Notes: generated by a model not told the origin, from the letters alone. A stretch of DNA of 7,881 nucleotides from Comamonadaceae bacterium (GCA_027490485.1 JAIXYA010000163.1:1-7881), one strand, 5' to 3'; counted from the first letter of the stretch, positions 1 to 5,632 are shown. Program-made: numbers and translations.

Positions 1-1
1 A

Positions 2-475
2 TCGGGTGCCATGGACCAAATTGGCGACCCGTTTGCGCTGCATGGGTTTTGCTCGGAGGGCAGGCATGATGTGCGTTACCACCGAATAAAAGATTTTAAT
101 CAACCGTACGATGGGCTTGTGAAAGCTCGCTTGGCGGGACTTAAAGGTTCCTATTCCACACGCATGGGCGCCGCTTTGCGCCATGCCGGGTCTCAGCTCA
201 AGCTTCAGCCTAAGCGCAAAAAAATTCTCTTTGTGGTGACCGATGGCGAGCCCGCTGATAACGATGTGCGCGACCCTCAATACCTGCGTTTTGACACCAA
301 ACGCGCAGTTGAGGAGTTGGCCCGTGACGGCATTACGGTCTATGCCCTCAGTCTAGACGCCTATGCCGATCAGTATGTGGCGCGTATTTTTGGTACTAAA
401 AACTTTACTGTCATTGACCATGTGGAGCGCTTGCCTGAGAAGCTGCCCATGCTCTACATGGGCTTGACCCGATGA
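2..475 (+). CDS. cbbO: CbbO, Rubisco activase adaptor with VWA domain, C-terminal part
   Basis: The frame is open through the left edge, so only the last 157 codons are present. CbbO pairs with the AAA+ ATPase CbbQ; the complex removes inhibitory sugar phosphates from Rubisco, with the CbbO von Willebrand A (VWA) domain contacting the Rubisco large subunit. Visible here is the second half of a VWA fold: a [17 protein letters not shown] strand, an STRMG segment that would supply the MIDAS threonine, and VVTDGEPAD that would supply the MIDAS aspartate. The C-terminus ([12 protein letters not shown] then LYMGLTR) is typical of CbbO and the related NorD family. The first MIDAS motif (DxSxS) must lie upstream of the window. 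The neighbouring carboxysome gene argues for the carboxysome-linked CbbQO rather than NorD of denitrifiers. The stop codon overlaps the next start in an ATGA, suggesting translational coupling. Confidence is high for the family, slightly lower for the exact name. Confidence 0.9.
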   Translation, partial: SGAMDQIGDPFALHGFCSEGRHDVRYHRIKDFNQPYDGLVKARLAGLKGSYSTRMGAALRHAGSQLKLQPKRKKILFVVTDGEPADNDVRDPQYLRFDTKRAVEELARDGITVYALSLDAYADQYVARIFGTKNFTVIDHVERLPEKLPMLYMGLTR

Positions 476-1131
476 AGCCATCCATGAACATCAGTCTTCG
501 TGCCTTTGTATTCATCGACTCCTTGCAAGCGCAATTGGCGTCCTATTTGGCTACCTCGTCGCAGGGGTTTTTGCCTATACCCGGAGATGCTTGTCTTTGG
601 GTCGAGGTGGCCCCTGGCATGGCGGTTCACCAACTGTCTGACATGGCGCTCAAGCGTACCAACGTGCGCATGGGTGAGCAAGTCGTTGAGCGCTCATTCG
701 GGTCCATGGAAATCCATTACCGTAACCAAAGCGAGGTGCTGGAAGCGGGTCGAATAATGCTGCTGCAACTCGGGGCGAACGAGAGTGATCGGATGGCTTG
801 CCGTATCGCATGGAGTGAAGTAATCTGTGCCATTACGCCCGACCATGCCACCTTGATCAACCGCCAGATGCGAAAGGGATCGATGCTGCAGCCAGGCAAA
901 AGCATGTTCATCTTGGAGACAGAGCCTGCCGGTTACATCGTTTATGCCGCAAACGAAGCTGAAAAGGCCGCCAATGTCACCTTGGTGGATGTGAAGGCTT
1001 TCGGCAGTTTTGGGCGGCTGACCATGATGGGCACGGAGGCGGAAGTTCAAGCCGCGGCGCAAGCTGCACACCGTGCAATTGAGCAGATCAATCGCCAGGC
1101 AAGCCATGACTCACAGGGACCACAACAGTGA
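472..1131 (+). CDS. csoS1D: CsoS1D-type tandem BMC-domain carboxysome shell protein
   Basis: This 219-residue protein has two bacterial-microcompartment (BMC) domains in tandem, residues about 9-103 and 112-212. The second ends in the classic BMC segment [10 protein letters not shown] (178-187) followed by an alanine-rich helix. CsoS1D forms trimers (pseudohexamers) that stack face to face in the alpha-carboxysome shell and are thought to gate a large pore. The conserved Glu-Arg pair that lines this pore is present as E73-R74 in VVERSFGS. Segments [13 protein letters not shown] (31-43), [12 protein letters not shown] (121-132) and [10 protein letters not shown] (146-155) match my recollection of cyanobacterial CsoS1D closely. 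It lacks the long N-terminal extension of the Prochlorococcus protein. The start at 472 overlaps the cbbO stop by four bases; an alternative ATG lies at 484, and neither has a clear ribosome binding site, consistent with coupling to cbbO translation. Confidence 0.92.
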   Translation: MKPSMNISLRAFVFIDSLQAQLASYLATSSQGFLPIPGDACLWVEVAPGMAVHQLSDMALKRTNVRMGEQVVERSFGSMEIHYRNQSEVLEAGRIMLLQLGANESDRMACRIAWSEVICAITPDHATLINRQMRKGSMLQPGKSMFILETEPAGYIVYAANEAEKAANVTLVDVKAFGSFGRLTMMGTEAEVQAAAQAAHRAIEQINRQASHDSQGPQQ

Positions 1132-1147
1132 TACCTAAAAAAACCAC

Positions 1148-1170
1148 AGGAGTTCTAAGCTATGCGTTCT
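1148..1170 (+). promoter_or_regulatory. Ribosome binding site and start region of sbtA
   Basis: AGGAG at 1148-1152 lies nine bases before the ATG at 1162, a well placed ribosome binding site that fixes the sbtA start. The segment GGAGTTCT, a short linker, then ATGCGTTCT is almost the same as the start region of sbtB at 2199-2219. The 30-base gap after csoS1D otherwise contains only an A-rich stretch and no terminator-like hairpin. Confidence 0.75.
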
Positions 1171-2160
1171 GATGTTTTTTCTGTGTTGATGGATCCTGCT
1201 GTTTTATTCTTTCTTTTGGGTCTGATGGCTGCCGCCGTGCGATCTAATTTGGAAATGCCAGCCCAAATATCCAAGTTCATTTCCTTGTACTTGCTGATGT
1301 CTATTGGCATCAAAGGAGGCGTGGCACTGAGCGTGAGCGGCATACAGCCAGAAATCTTGACCGGCCTGGGCATTGCTTTGTTGATGGCCTTTTTAGTCCC
1401 TGCTTACACCTATCCTTTGCTTAGGCTGCGAACCGATGGTTACAACGCGGCTGCGGTGGCGGCCACCTACGGCTCTGTCAGTGCTGTGACCTTTATCGCA
1501 GTTGGACAATTTTTGGACAACCAAGGGGTGGCACACGGTGGCCACATGGCTGTGGCTCTCGTGATCATGGAGGTGCCGGCGGTCATCATGGCTGTGTTGC
1601 TGGCCGCGATGACGCGTTCTATCGATGAAAAGAGAAAAGGGCGAGATTCTGCTTCACACAACACGCACTCTGAATTTTCAATCAAGGGTATCTTGCACGA
1701 GTCGTTTACAGATGGCTCCATCGTATTGTTGATGGGTAGCCTCTTCATTGGATTTTTAGTGGGTGTCGATGGATACCAAACCATCAAGCCTTTCACCGGG
1801 GACCTCTTCAAGGGCTTGCTGGGTTTTTTCCTGCTTGAAATGGGCATGATGGTGGGCCGACGTTTTCGCGAGATGCAGGTTATTGACCCATTCTTTTTAG
1901 GCTTCGCATTCGTGATTCCTGTGGTCAATGCTTGTTTTACCTTGGCCTTGTCACATTGGGCGGGGTTGTCGGACGGCGACGCTGTGATGCTGGCGACATT
2001 GGCTGCCAGTGCATCATATATAGTGGTTCCCGCGGTGGTCCGTGCGGCCATTCCCGAGGCCAACCCTGGTATTTATTTCACGATGGCATTGGCCCTCACC
2101 TTCCCATTTAATGTGATTATCGGCATTCCGCTGTATTTCCATTTGCTGAATTATTTTTAA
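1162..2160 (+). CDS. sbtA: SbtA-family sodium-dependent bicarbonate transporter
   Basis: The 332-residue protein is strongly hydrophobic, with about ten membrane segments arranged as two halves, residues about 8-150 and 182-332. SbtA is an inner-membrane, Na+-driven, high-affinity HCO3- importer that supplies inorganic carbon for carboxysomes. Family hallmarks are GGVALS (52-57), NAAAVAATYGSVSAVTF (95-111) with the conserved GSVSAVT bend, LLEMGMMVGRR (224-234), and ASASYIVVPAVVR (282-294), which is the second-half counterpart of the GSVSA bend. A charged loop at about 151-181 separates the halves; in cyanobacterial SbtA this central cytoplasmic loop is involved in SbtB binding. The protein is somewhat shorter than the roughly 370-residue Synechocystis SbtA. 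The next gene encodes a PII-like SbtB, the standard partner, which strengthens the call. Bicarbonate as substrate is inferred from family and context. Confidence 0.92.
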   Translation: MRSDVFSVLMDPAVLFFLLGLMAAAVRSNLEMPAQISKFISLYLLMSIGIKGGVALSVSGIQPEILTGLGIALLMAFLVPAYTYPLLRLRTDGYNAAAVAATYGSVSAVTFIAVGQFLDNQGVAHGGHMAVALVIMEVPAVIMAVLLAAMTRSIDEKRKGRDSASHNTHSEFSIKGILHESFTDGSIVLLMGSLFIGFLVGVDGYQTIKPFTGDLFKGLLGFFLLEMGMMVGRRFREMQVIDPFFLGFAFVIPVVNACFTLALSHWAGLSDGDAVMLATLAASASYIVVPAVVRAAIPEANPGIYFTMALALTFPFNVIIGIPLYFHLLNYF

Positions 2161-2187
2161 GAGTGTTGCCCCGCACACTCACAACAC
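2161..2187 (+). other. Two alternative RNA hairpins in the sbtA-sbtB gap
   Basis: Immediately after the sbtA stop, GAGTGT (2161-2166) can pair with ACACTC (2175-2180) around an eight-base loop. GTGTTG (2163-2168) can instead pair with CAACAC (2182-2187). The two stems exclude each other. Neither is followed by a T run, so they do not look like a terminator; they could protect or set cleavage of the sbtA mRNA end, giving different sbtA and sbtB levels. The repeats are visible; any function is inference. Confidence 0.35.
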
Positions 2188-2198
2188 ACTGATGTAAT

Positions 2199-2219
2199 GG
2201 AGTTCTGAACATGCGTTCT
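2199..2219 (+). promoter_or_regulatory. Ribosome binding site and start region of sbtB
   Basis: GGAG at 2199-2202 precedes the ATG at 2211 by eight bases and fixes the sbtB start. GGAGTTCT, four linker bases, and ATGCGTTCT repeat the sbtA initiation region with one less base in the linker. Confidence 0.7.
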
Positions 2220-2534
2220 CTTGAACCAAAGAAGCTACTGACCTTGATCACCGCACACGCGATCAAGGGTATCGTGATTGAAAAGCTGAAATCCCGCCAG
2301 GTTGGTGGGTACACCATGGTCGATGCAACTGGTGTCGGCGCATTTGGTGTTCAGTCTGGGGCACTTGACAGTGATTCGAATGTGCTCATCTACGTGATCT
2401 TGTCGGAGGCGCGTTTGAATGTCTTGCTGGCCGACTTTGACGAGCTGATGAATCGCTCTTACAGGGTCAAAGTGATCGTGAGCGATGTGATGATTCTTCC
2501 TCGAAAAAAACCATCTGTGACGAGTGCTGGATAG
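2211..2534 (+). CDS. sbtB: SbtB/CPII-type PII-like regulator of bicarbonate uptake
   Basis: This 107-residue protein fits a PII-like ferredoxin-fold trimer. Strand 1 is KKLLTLITA (7-15); a helix follows (about 17-29), then the PII-like GGYTMVDATGVGAFG segment (32-46) leading into a flexible T-loop (about 41-57). VLIYVILSE (58-66) is strand 3, followed by a second helix and the RVKVIVSDVMIL strand (85-96). SbtB of cyanobacteria binds adenyl nucleotides including cAMP and binds and inhibits SbtA. The alpha-carboxysome-associated homologue CPII, described from Thiomonas, responds to adenyl nucleotides and bicarbonate. Position directly after sbtA supports this role. The C-terminus is short (PRKKPSVTSAG) and lacks the cysteine-containing CGPEGC-type loop of many cyanobacterial SbtBs, and no arginine is seen in the T-loop. 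Calling it CPII would be equally fair. Confidence 0.85.
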   Translation: MRSLEPKKLLTLITAHAIKGIVIEKLKSRQVGGYTMVDATGVGAFGVQSGALDSDSNVLIYVILSEARLNVLLADFDELMNRSYRVKVIVSDVMILPRKKPSVTSAG

Positions 2535-2568
2535 TCAAGCAACGACAGCCACGCCACGAAAACGCCAC

Positions 2569-3393
2569 ATGGAAATCAACTCCACCACCAAGAAACTCTT
2601 GTTCAACACCGTGCGTGTTGACACTGTTTTGGAAGATGGTAGCCAAGGCTCGGGGACAGCTTTTGTGGTCAAGCACGACCACCTGCGGGGCAGCAACACA
2701 TTTATTGTGACAAACCGACATTTGGTCGATGGGGTTCGCCAAGGTGGATTGGTCTTTACACAAAAGCGCAATGGTCAGCCCTTGCTCGGGCAACGCTTTC
2801 AACTCAATATTGATCAGTTTCCGCAGGCTTGGTTTGGTCATCCGGACCCTGCTGTCGATCTTTCAATTATCCCCATGCGTCCATTGGAGCAGGCTGCCAA
2901 TGCCCAGGGGGTAGAACTATACTATCAGCCGATAGATACGCGTTTGATCCCTGATGAATCTGTGACCCGTGCGCTGGACGCCCTCGAAGAGGTCTTGTTT
3001 GTGGGTTACCCAAGCGGTGTTTGGGATCAGGTCAATTTAATGCCCATTATGAGGCGGGGCACAACGGCTACCCCAATTGCTTTGAATTTTGAGGGGCGTT
3101 CTGAGTTCTTGATCGATGCCGCCGTTTACCCAGGCTCTAGTGGCAGCCCCGTGTTTGTTTACCTGCCAGAAACCTTGCGGCCAGCGCAAAGTGTCGTTAA
3201 GAAATTTTTGTTTGCTGGTGTTGTGGCGGCAGTTTTTTTTCGTGAAGAGGCCAACCGCCCTGTTGTAACGCCCGTACCACCCAACGGTCAGGGTATGGTG
3301 ATGGGATCTGAAATGATCGATCTGGGCTTGGTGATCAAGTCTCAGTCAGTACTTGAGGTCATCAACGCCTATTTGGGAAAATGGCGGGAATAG
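2569..3393 (+). CDS. Intracellular trypsin-like serine protease in the bicarbonate-uptake operon
   Basis: The product (274 residues from this ATG) has the chymotrypsin-fold triad in order: His51 in VTNRHLVDG, Asp97 in PAVDLSIIPM, and Ser191 in the GSSGSP nucleophile motif (GxSGxP). GSGTAFVV (about 27-34) is the usual first-barrel strand before the histidine. The glycine after the nucleophile serine is kept, although the family's common GNSGGP reads GSSGSP. There is no signal peptide, membrane anchor or PDZ domain, so it probably acts in the cytoplasm, unlike HtrA/Deg proteases. A GTG at 2524, overlapping sbtB by 11 bases, could add 15 residues; I prefer the ATG because the extra residues look unstructured, but neither start has a clear ribosome binding site. 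An in-frame TGA at 2518 blocks any longer form. The substrate is unknown; the context suggests SbtA, SbtB or carboxysome proteins, which is inference only. Confidence 0.85.
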   Translation: MEINSTTKKLLFNTVRVDTVLEDGSQGSGTAFVVKHDHLRGSNTFIVTNRHLVDGVRQGGLVFTQKRNGQPLLGQRFQLNIDQFPQAWFGHPDPAVDLSIIPMRPLEQAANAQGVELYYQPIDTRLIPDESVTRALDALEEVLFVGYPSGVWDQVNLMPIMRRGTTATPIALNFEGRSEFLIDAAVYPGSSGSPVFVYLPETLRPAQSVVKKFLFAGVVAAVFFREEANRPVVTPVPPNGQGMVMGSEMIDLGLVIKSQSVLEVINAYLGKWRE

Positions 3394-3429
3394 CCACCAA
3401 GCCCCTACATACATTTTTAAAAAGTCCAC

Positions 3430-3732
3430 ATGCAAGACAAAATGATTTACAGCGGGTTCAATGAAGATTCGCACGGAATGACCATGCTGGGCAGGGTTGT
3501 TCTTGATGCCTGGTTGTTTGATCTTCTGCCGCGCAGCGAAGACTGCAAAGGCTGGGACCTCAATCGCATGCAGCAACTCATGGACAAGGTCTCGCAGGCT
3601 TGGGATAAACACGGCTCCTTACCTAGCCGCTTGCCCCAGGATATTCAGCAACGCCATGCGGAGTTGTACGCTTGGGCGTCTGAACGCGGTCGTGGTTTGG
3701 GCTGGAATCCCGAGCTTGGGGACGACGACTGA
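3430..3732 (+). CDS. Hypothetical 100-residue protein at the end of the carboxysome/SbtA operon
   Basis: I do not recognise a named family. The 100-residue product looks soluble, with no signal peptide or membrane segment. It is tryptophan-rich (W28, W42, W58, W82, W92), has one cysteine (C39), and ends in an acidic PELGDDD tail. The middle (GWDLNRMQQLMDKVSQAWDKHG, 41-62) looks like an amphipathic helix, followed by SLPSRLPQDIQQRH and a second helix. The frame lies 36 bases after the protease on the same strand and has codon use like its neighbours, so it is probably a real last gene of the operon. An alternative ATG is at 3442; no good ribosome binding site precedes either start, only an AT-rich TTTTTAAAAA. 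A small binding or adaptor protein for the carboxysome or transporter module is possible but unproven. Confidence 0.7.
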   Translation: MQDKMIYSGFNEDSHGMTMLGRVVLDAWLFDLLPRSEDCKGWDLNRMQQLMDKVSQAWDKHGSLPSRLPQDIQQRHAELYAWASERGRGLGWNPELGDDD

Positions 3733-3766
3733 TCTTTGCCCTGCGCTGAAAGCACCGTCACGCCAG

Positions 3767-4693
3767 TTATGGCATGTGTGAACCGAATTGTTTTGCCAAA
3801 TGGCTTTGTGCGTTTTCAAGAACAAAGTTGCGAAAAGCCTCGGCAGCGGGTGACAGCGTTTTGGACATCATATGAACCACATTCCATGCCCGCTCCACCG
3901 GCGTTTTTTGAACATCCAAAATGCACAGTTGCTGGGTTCTAAGCTCCAGCTCAATGGTGTGCGTCGATAAAAAGCTCAAGCCTAAGTTGGCTTTAACCGC
4001 TTGTTTGATAGCGTCATTGCTTTGAAGCTCCATGGTGAACTGCGGTTGAAATCGAGCTTGTGTGAAAAAAGCTTCCATGGCGGTTCGGGTGCCCGAACCT
4101 TGCTCGCGCACAATGAACGATTGCTGCCTCAAATCTATAGCGCGAAGCCCCTTTTCATTGGCCAAGGGGTGCTCCGGTGAGGCCACGAAAACCAAGGGGT
4201 TGGCCGCAAAAGATTCAGAGCTGGTAGACATTTCTGAAGGTGGGCGGCCCATGATGGCAATGTCGACTTCGCTGTTGTTCAACCAGTCAATCAGGTTGCG
4301 GCGGTTTCCGACTTGCAGCACCAACTCAATACCTTTTCGCTCTTCAAGAAATCGGTTCAGCAGGGCAGGAATGAAATAGGTGGCGGTATCGACCATGCCA
4401 ATCATCAGTTTGCCGGTTTCAATGCGCTGTAAGCGAGCGGCGGCATCCTCTGCGTCTTTCAGCAAAGCCAGCATTTTGCGGGCATAGACCAGCATGTATT
4501 CACCACCAGTAGTCAAAGACACTTTTCGACCCTGACGATCAAACAGGGGCATCCCTACAGCTGTTTCTAACTCCTTGATTTGCATGCTGATGGCAGGTGC
4601 AGACACATGCAAAACCTGCGCAGCTTTGGCAAAACTCAGGTGGCGGGCGACTGCGCTAAATACCCGTAATTGACGAAATGTGGCGTTTTTCAA
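3767..4693 (-). CDS. cbbR: CbbR, LysR-type regulator of Calvin-cycle genes
   Basis: The 308-residue product has an N-terminal winged helix-turn-helix (about 4-62; FRQLRVFSAVARHLSFAKAA then SAPAISMQIKELE), a linker helix (about 63-90), and a periplasmic-binding-protein-like effector domain (about 94-300). GNRRNLIDWLNNSEVDIAIMGRPP (129-152) is characteristic of CbbR. CbbR activates cbb operons in response to metabolites such as RuBP, PEP or NADPH, depending on species. The gene is divergent from the cbbY-cbbF-cbbP operon, the usual CbbR arrangement, with inverted repeats in between that it probably binds and through which it may repress itself. The start is TTG at 4693-4691: the codon just upstream is an in-frame TAA and the next methionine (residue 36) would cut away the DNA-binding helix. 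No ribosome binding site is evident. It converges with the gene ending at 3732, 34 bases away. Confidence 0.93.
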   Translation of the reverse strand: MKNATFRQLRVFSAVARHLSFAKAAQVLHVSAPAISMQIKELETAVGMPLFDRQGRKVSLTTGGEYMLVYARKMLALLKDAEDAAARLQRIETGKLMIGMVDTATYFIPALLNRFLEERKGIELVLQVGNRRNLIDWLNNSEVDIAIMGRPPSEMSTSSESFAANPLVFVASPEHPLANEKGLRAIDLRQQSFIVREQGSGTRTAMEAFFTQARFQPQFTMELQSNDAIKQAVKANLGLSFLSTHTIELELRTQQLCILDVQKTPVERAWNVVHMMSKTLSPAAEAFRNFVLENAQSHLAKQFGSHMP

Positions 4694-4720
4694 TTAAGAA
4701 AAGCTGAATTGAAAGCTTAA
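4694..4720. promoter_or_regulatory. Candidate CbbR half-site region next to the cbbR start
   Basis: TTAAG (4694-4698) mirrors CTTAA (4716-4720), and inside it AAGCT (4701-4705) mirrors AGCTT (4714-4718). TTA-N8-TGA (4694-4707) also fits the loose TNA-N7/8-TNA pattern known for CbbR. TGAATT occurs at 4705 and again at 4726, 21 bases apart, about two helical turns. A protein bound here would sit over the cbbR translation start, consistent with autoregulation. AT-rich DNA gives such matches by chance fairly often. Confidence 0.35.
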
Positions 4721-4729
4721 AAATATGAA

Positions 4730-4757
4730 TTTACTTATTATGCCATCTAAATAAGAT
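4730..4757 (+). promoter_or_regulatory. Weak sigma70-type promoter candidate for the cbb operon
   Basis: TTTACT (4730-4735) and TAAGAT (4752-4757), 16 bases apart, each match four of six consensus positions. Transcription would begin near 4764, just before the ribosome binding site at 4775-4782. A poor promoter overlapping the CbbR site suits an activator-dependent operon, but the match is weak. Confidence 0.3.
4734..4755. promoter_or_regulatory. Candidate CbbR operator (TTA-N7-TAA inside a perfect inverted repeat)
   Basis: CTTATT (4734-4739) and AATAAG (4750-4755) form a perfect six-base inverted repeat with a ten-base centre. Within it TTA-N7-TAA (4738-4750) matches the CbbR consensus TNA-N7-TNA, and T4739-N11-A4751 matches the general LysR-family box. 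It lies midway between cbbR and the downstream operon, where CbbR sites are expected. Confidence 0.5.
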
Positions 4758-4788
4758 ACACCGTTCTAAAAACATAAGGGAGTTGTGA

Positions 4789-4896
4789 ATGACCGCTGGC
4801 CGCAGGATTACCCGCATCAAAAAAGCGATTCAGCATAGTCACAGCAACCTTGCGTACCAAGGGTATTTTGGCCATCCTTGTTTTTCAAAACCTTAA
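4789..4896 (+). CDS. Putative 35-residue leader peptide / small protein upstream of cbbY
   Basis: An ATG at 4789 follows TAAGGGAG (4775-4782) by six bases, the strongest ribosome binding site in the window, and opens a 35-codon frame ending in TAA at 4894-4896. The peptide has three Arg, three Lys and three His and no acidic residue: an RRITRIKKAIQ start, HSHSN at 16-20, and one cysteine (C31). I recognise no family. Its stop lies nine bases before the cbbY ATG, and the stop itself is part of AAGG (4895-4898), the likely cbbY ribosome binding site, so the two genes may be translationally coupled. An alternative-hairpin structure falls inside its last codons, which suggests a leader peptide controlling read-through rather than a stable protein. 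Translation is unproven; the frame could be chance. Confidence 0.5.
   Translation: MTAGRRITRIKKAIQHSHSNLAYQGYFGHPCFSKP
4848..4885 (+). promoter_or_regulatory. Candidate transcription attenuator ahead of cbbY
   Basis: CAAGGGT (4858-4864) can pair with ATCCTTG (4874-4880), seven pairs with one G-U and a nine-base loop, directly followed by TTTTT (4881-4885): a modest intrinsic terminator. The same CAAGG (4858-4862) can instead pair with an upstream CCTTG (4848-4852) around a five-base loop, which would block the terminator. All three segments lie inside the 35-codon frame, so a translating ribosome would decide which stem forms. The complementarities are visible; the terminator is not strong and the regulatory function is inference. 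Confidence 0.4.
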
Positions 4897-4905
4897 GGCC
4901 CAAGC

Positions 4906-5628
4906 ATGAGCAAATTAGAAGCGTTGATCTTCGATGTCGACGGTACCTTGGCCGACACCGAAAGCGCACATTTGGCCGCCTTCAACCACGCCTTCGCCGA
5001 GCAGGGCCTTGACTGGCATTGGGACGTGACCTTGTACACAGGGTTATTGAAGATTTCCGGCGGCAAAGAGCGCATGTTGTACTACTGGAATCATGTTCAT
5101 CCTGACATGAAAGACATAGACGGCTCGGGCTTGCGTGACACCATAGACCACCTTCACGCTTTGAAAACAGCGGCCTATGAAGCTGCAGTGCAAGGTGGGG
5201 CTGTTCAGTTGCGCCCTGGCGTATTGGCGCTGATTGAGCAAGCTCACCAACAAGGCCTGCGTTTGGCGATTGCCACCACCACCTCGCCAGTCAATATTGC
5301 GGTGCTGTTGCGCAACGCCATTGGCTCCGAATGGAAAGACTTGTTTGGGGTGATTGAAGACGCTTCAACCGCGCCCAAGAAAAAACCCCATCCACAGGTT
5401 TATGTGCAAACCTTGGCACGCCTGGGATTGCCCTCTGGCGCTTGTTTGGCGTTGGAAGACTCTTCCAATGGCTTGCGTGCGGCGGCCGCTGCAGGTCTGA
5501 AAACCATTATCACCCCCAACAATTTCACGGCGCATCATGATTTTTCGGGAGCGTTGCGGGTATTGCCCAATTTAGAAGGCGTCACTGTCGAACAGTTGCA
5601 TACCTTGCATGGCCAACAACAAAATTGA
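4906..5628 (+). CDS. cbbY: CbbY, xylulose-1,5-bisphosphate phosphatase (HAD family)
   Basis: The 240-residue product is a haloacid-dehalogenase phosphatase. Motif I is [11 protein letters not shown] with nucleophile D10 and acid/base D12; motif II is the TTTSPVN segment (124-130); the motif III lysine lies in KKKPHP (158-163); motif IV is LEDSSNG with E184-D185. The helical cap lies between residues about 16 and 95. CbbY removes a phosphate from xylulose-1,5-bisphosphate, a tight Rubisco inhibitor formed by misfire reactions, giving xylulose-5-phosphate that re-enters the Calvin cycle. Its place in a cbb operon behind cbbR separates it from generic beta-phosphoglucomutase-like HADs. The ATG at 4906 has AAGG (4895-4898) seven bases upstream. 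The cbbF start follows the stop by 14 bases. This works alongside CbbQO, which releases inhibitors from Rubisco. Confidence 0.93.
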   Translation: MSKLEALIFDVDGTLADTESAHLAAFNHAFAEQGLDWHWDVTLYTGLLKISGGKERMLYYWNHVHPDMKDIDGSGLRDTIDHLHALKTAAYEAAVQGGAVQLRPGVLALIEQAHQQGLRLAIATTTSPVNIAVLLRNAIGSEWKDLFGVIEDASTAPKKKPHPQVYVQTLARLGLPSGACLALEDSSNGLRAAAAAGLKTIITPNNFTAHHDFSGALRVLPNLEGVTVEQLHTLHGQQQN

Positions 5629-5632
5629 TATC

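Noticed and set aside
1467..2063. Minus-strand open frame of 198 codons opposite sbtA.
   Set aside because: It is antisense to well-conserved membrane segments of SbtA and has no ribosome binding site or recognisable domain.
2504..2520. Run of seven A near the end of sbtB as a possible frameshift site fusing SbtB to the protease.
   Set aside because: The protease frame contains a TGA at 2518-2520 just after the A run, so a slip into that frame terminates instead of making a fusion.
3233..3240. Run of eight T inside the protease gene as a possible sequencing error or frameshift.
   Set aside because: The frame continues normally on both sides and the catalytic motifs before it and sensible sequence after it are in the same frame.
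3762..3773. GCCA-GTTA-TGGC hairpin at the cbbR stop as a bidirectional terminator.
   Set aside because: The stem has only four pairs and there is no T run on either strand.
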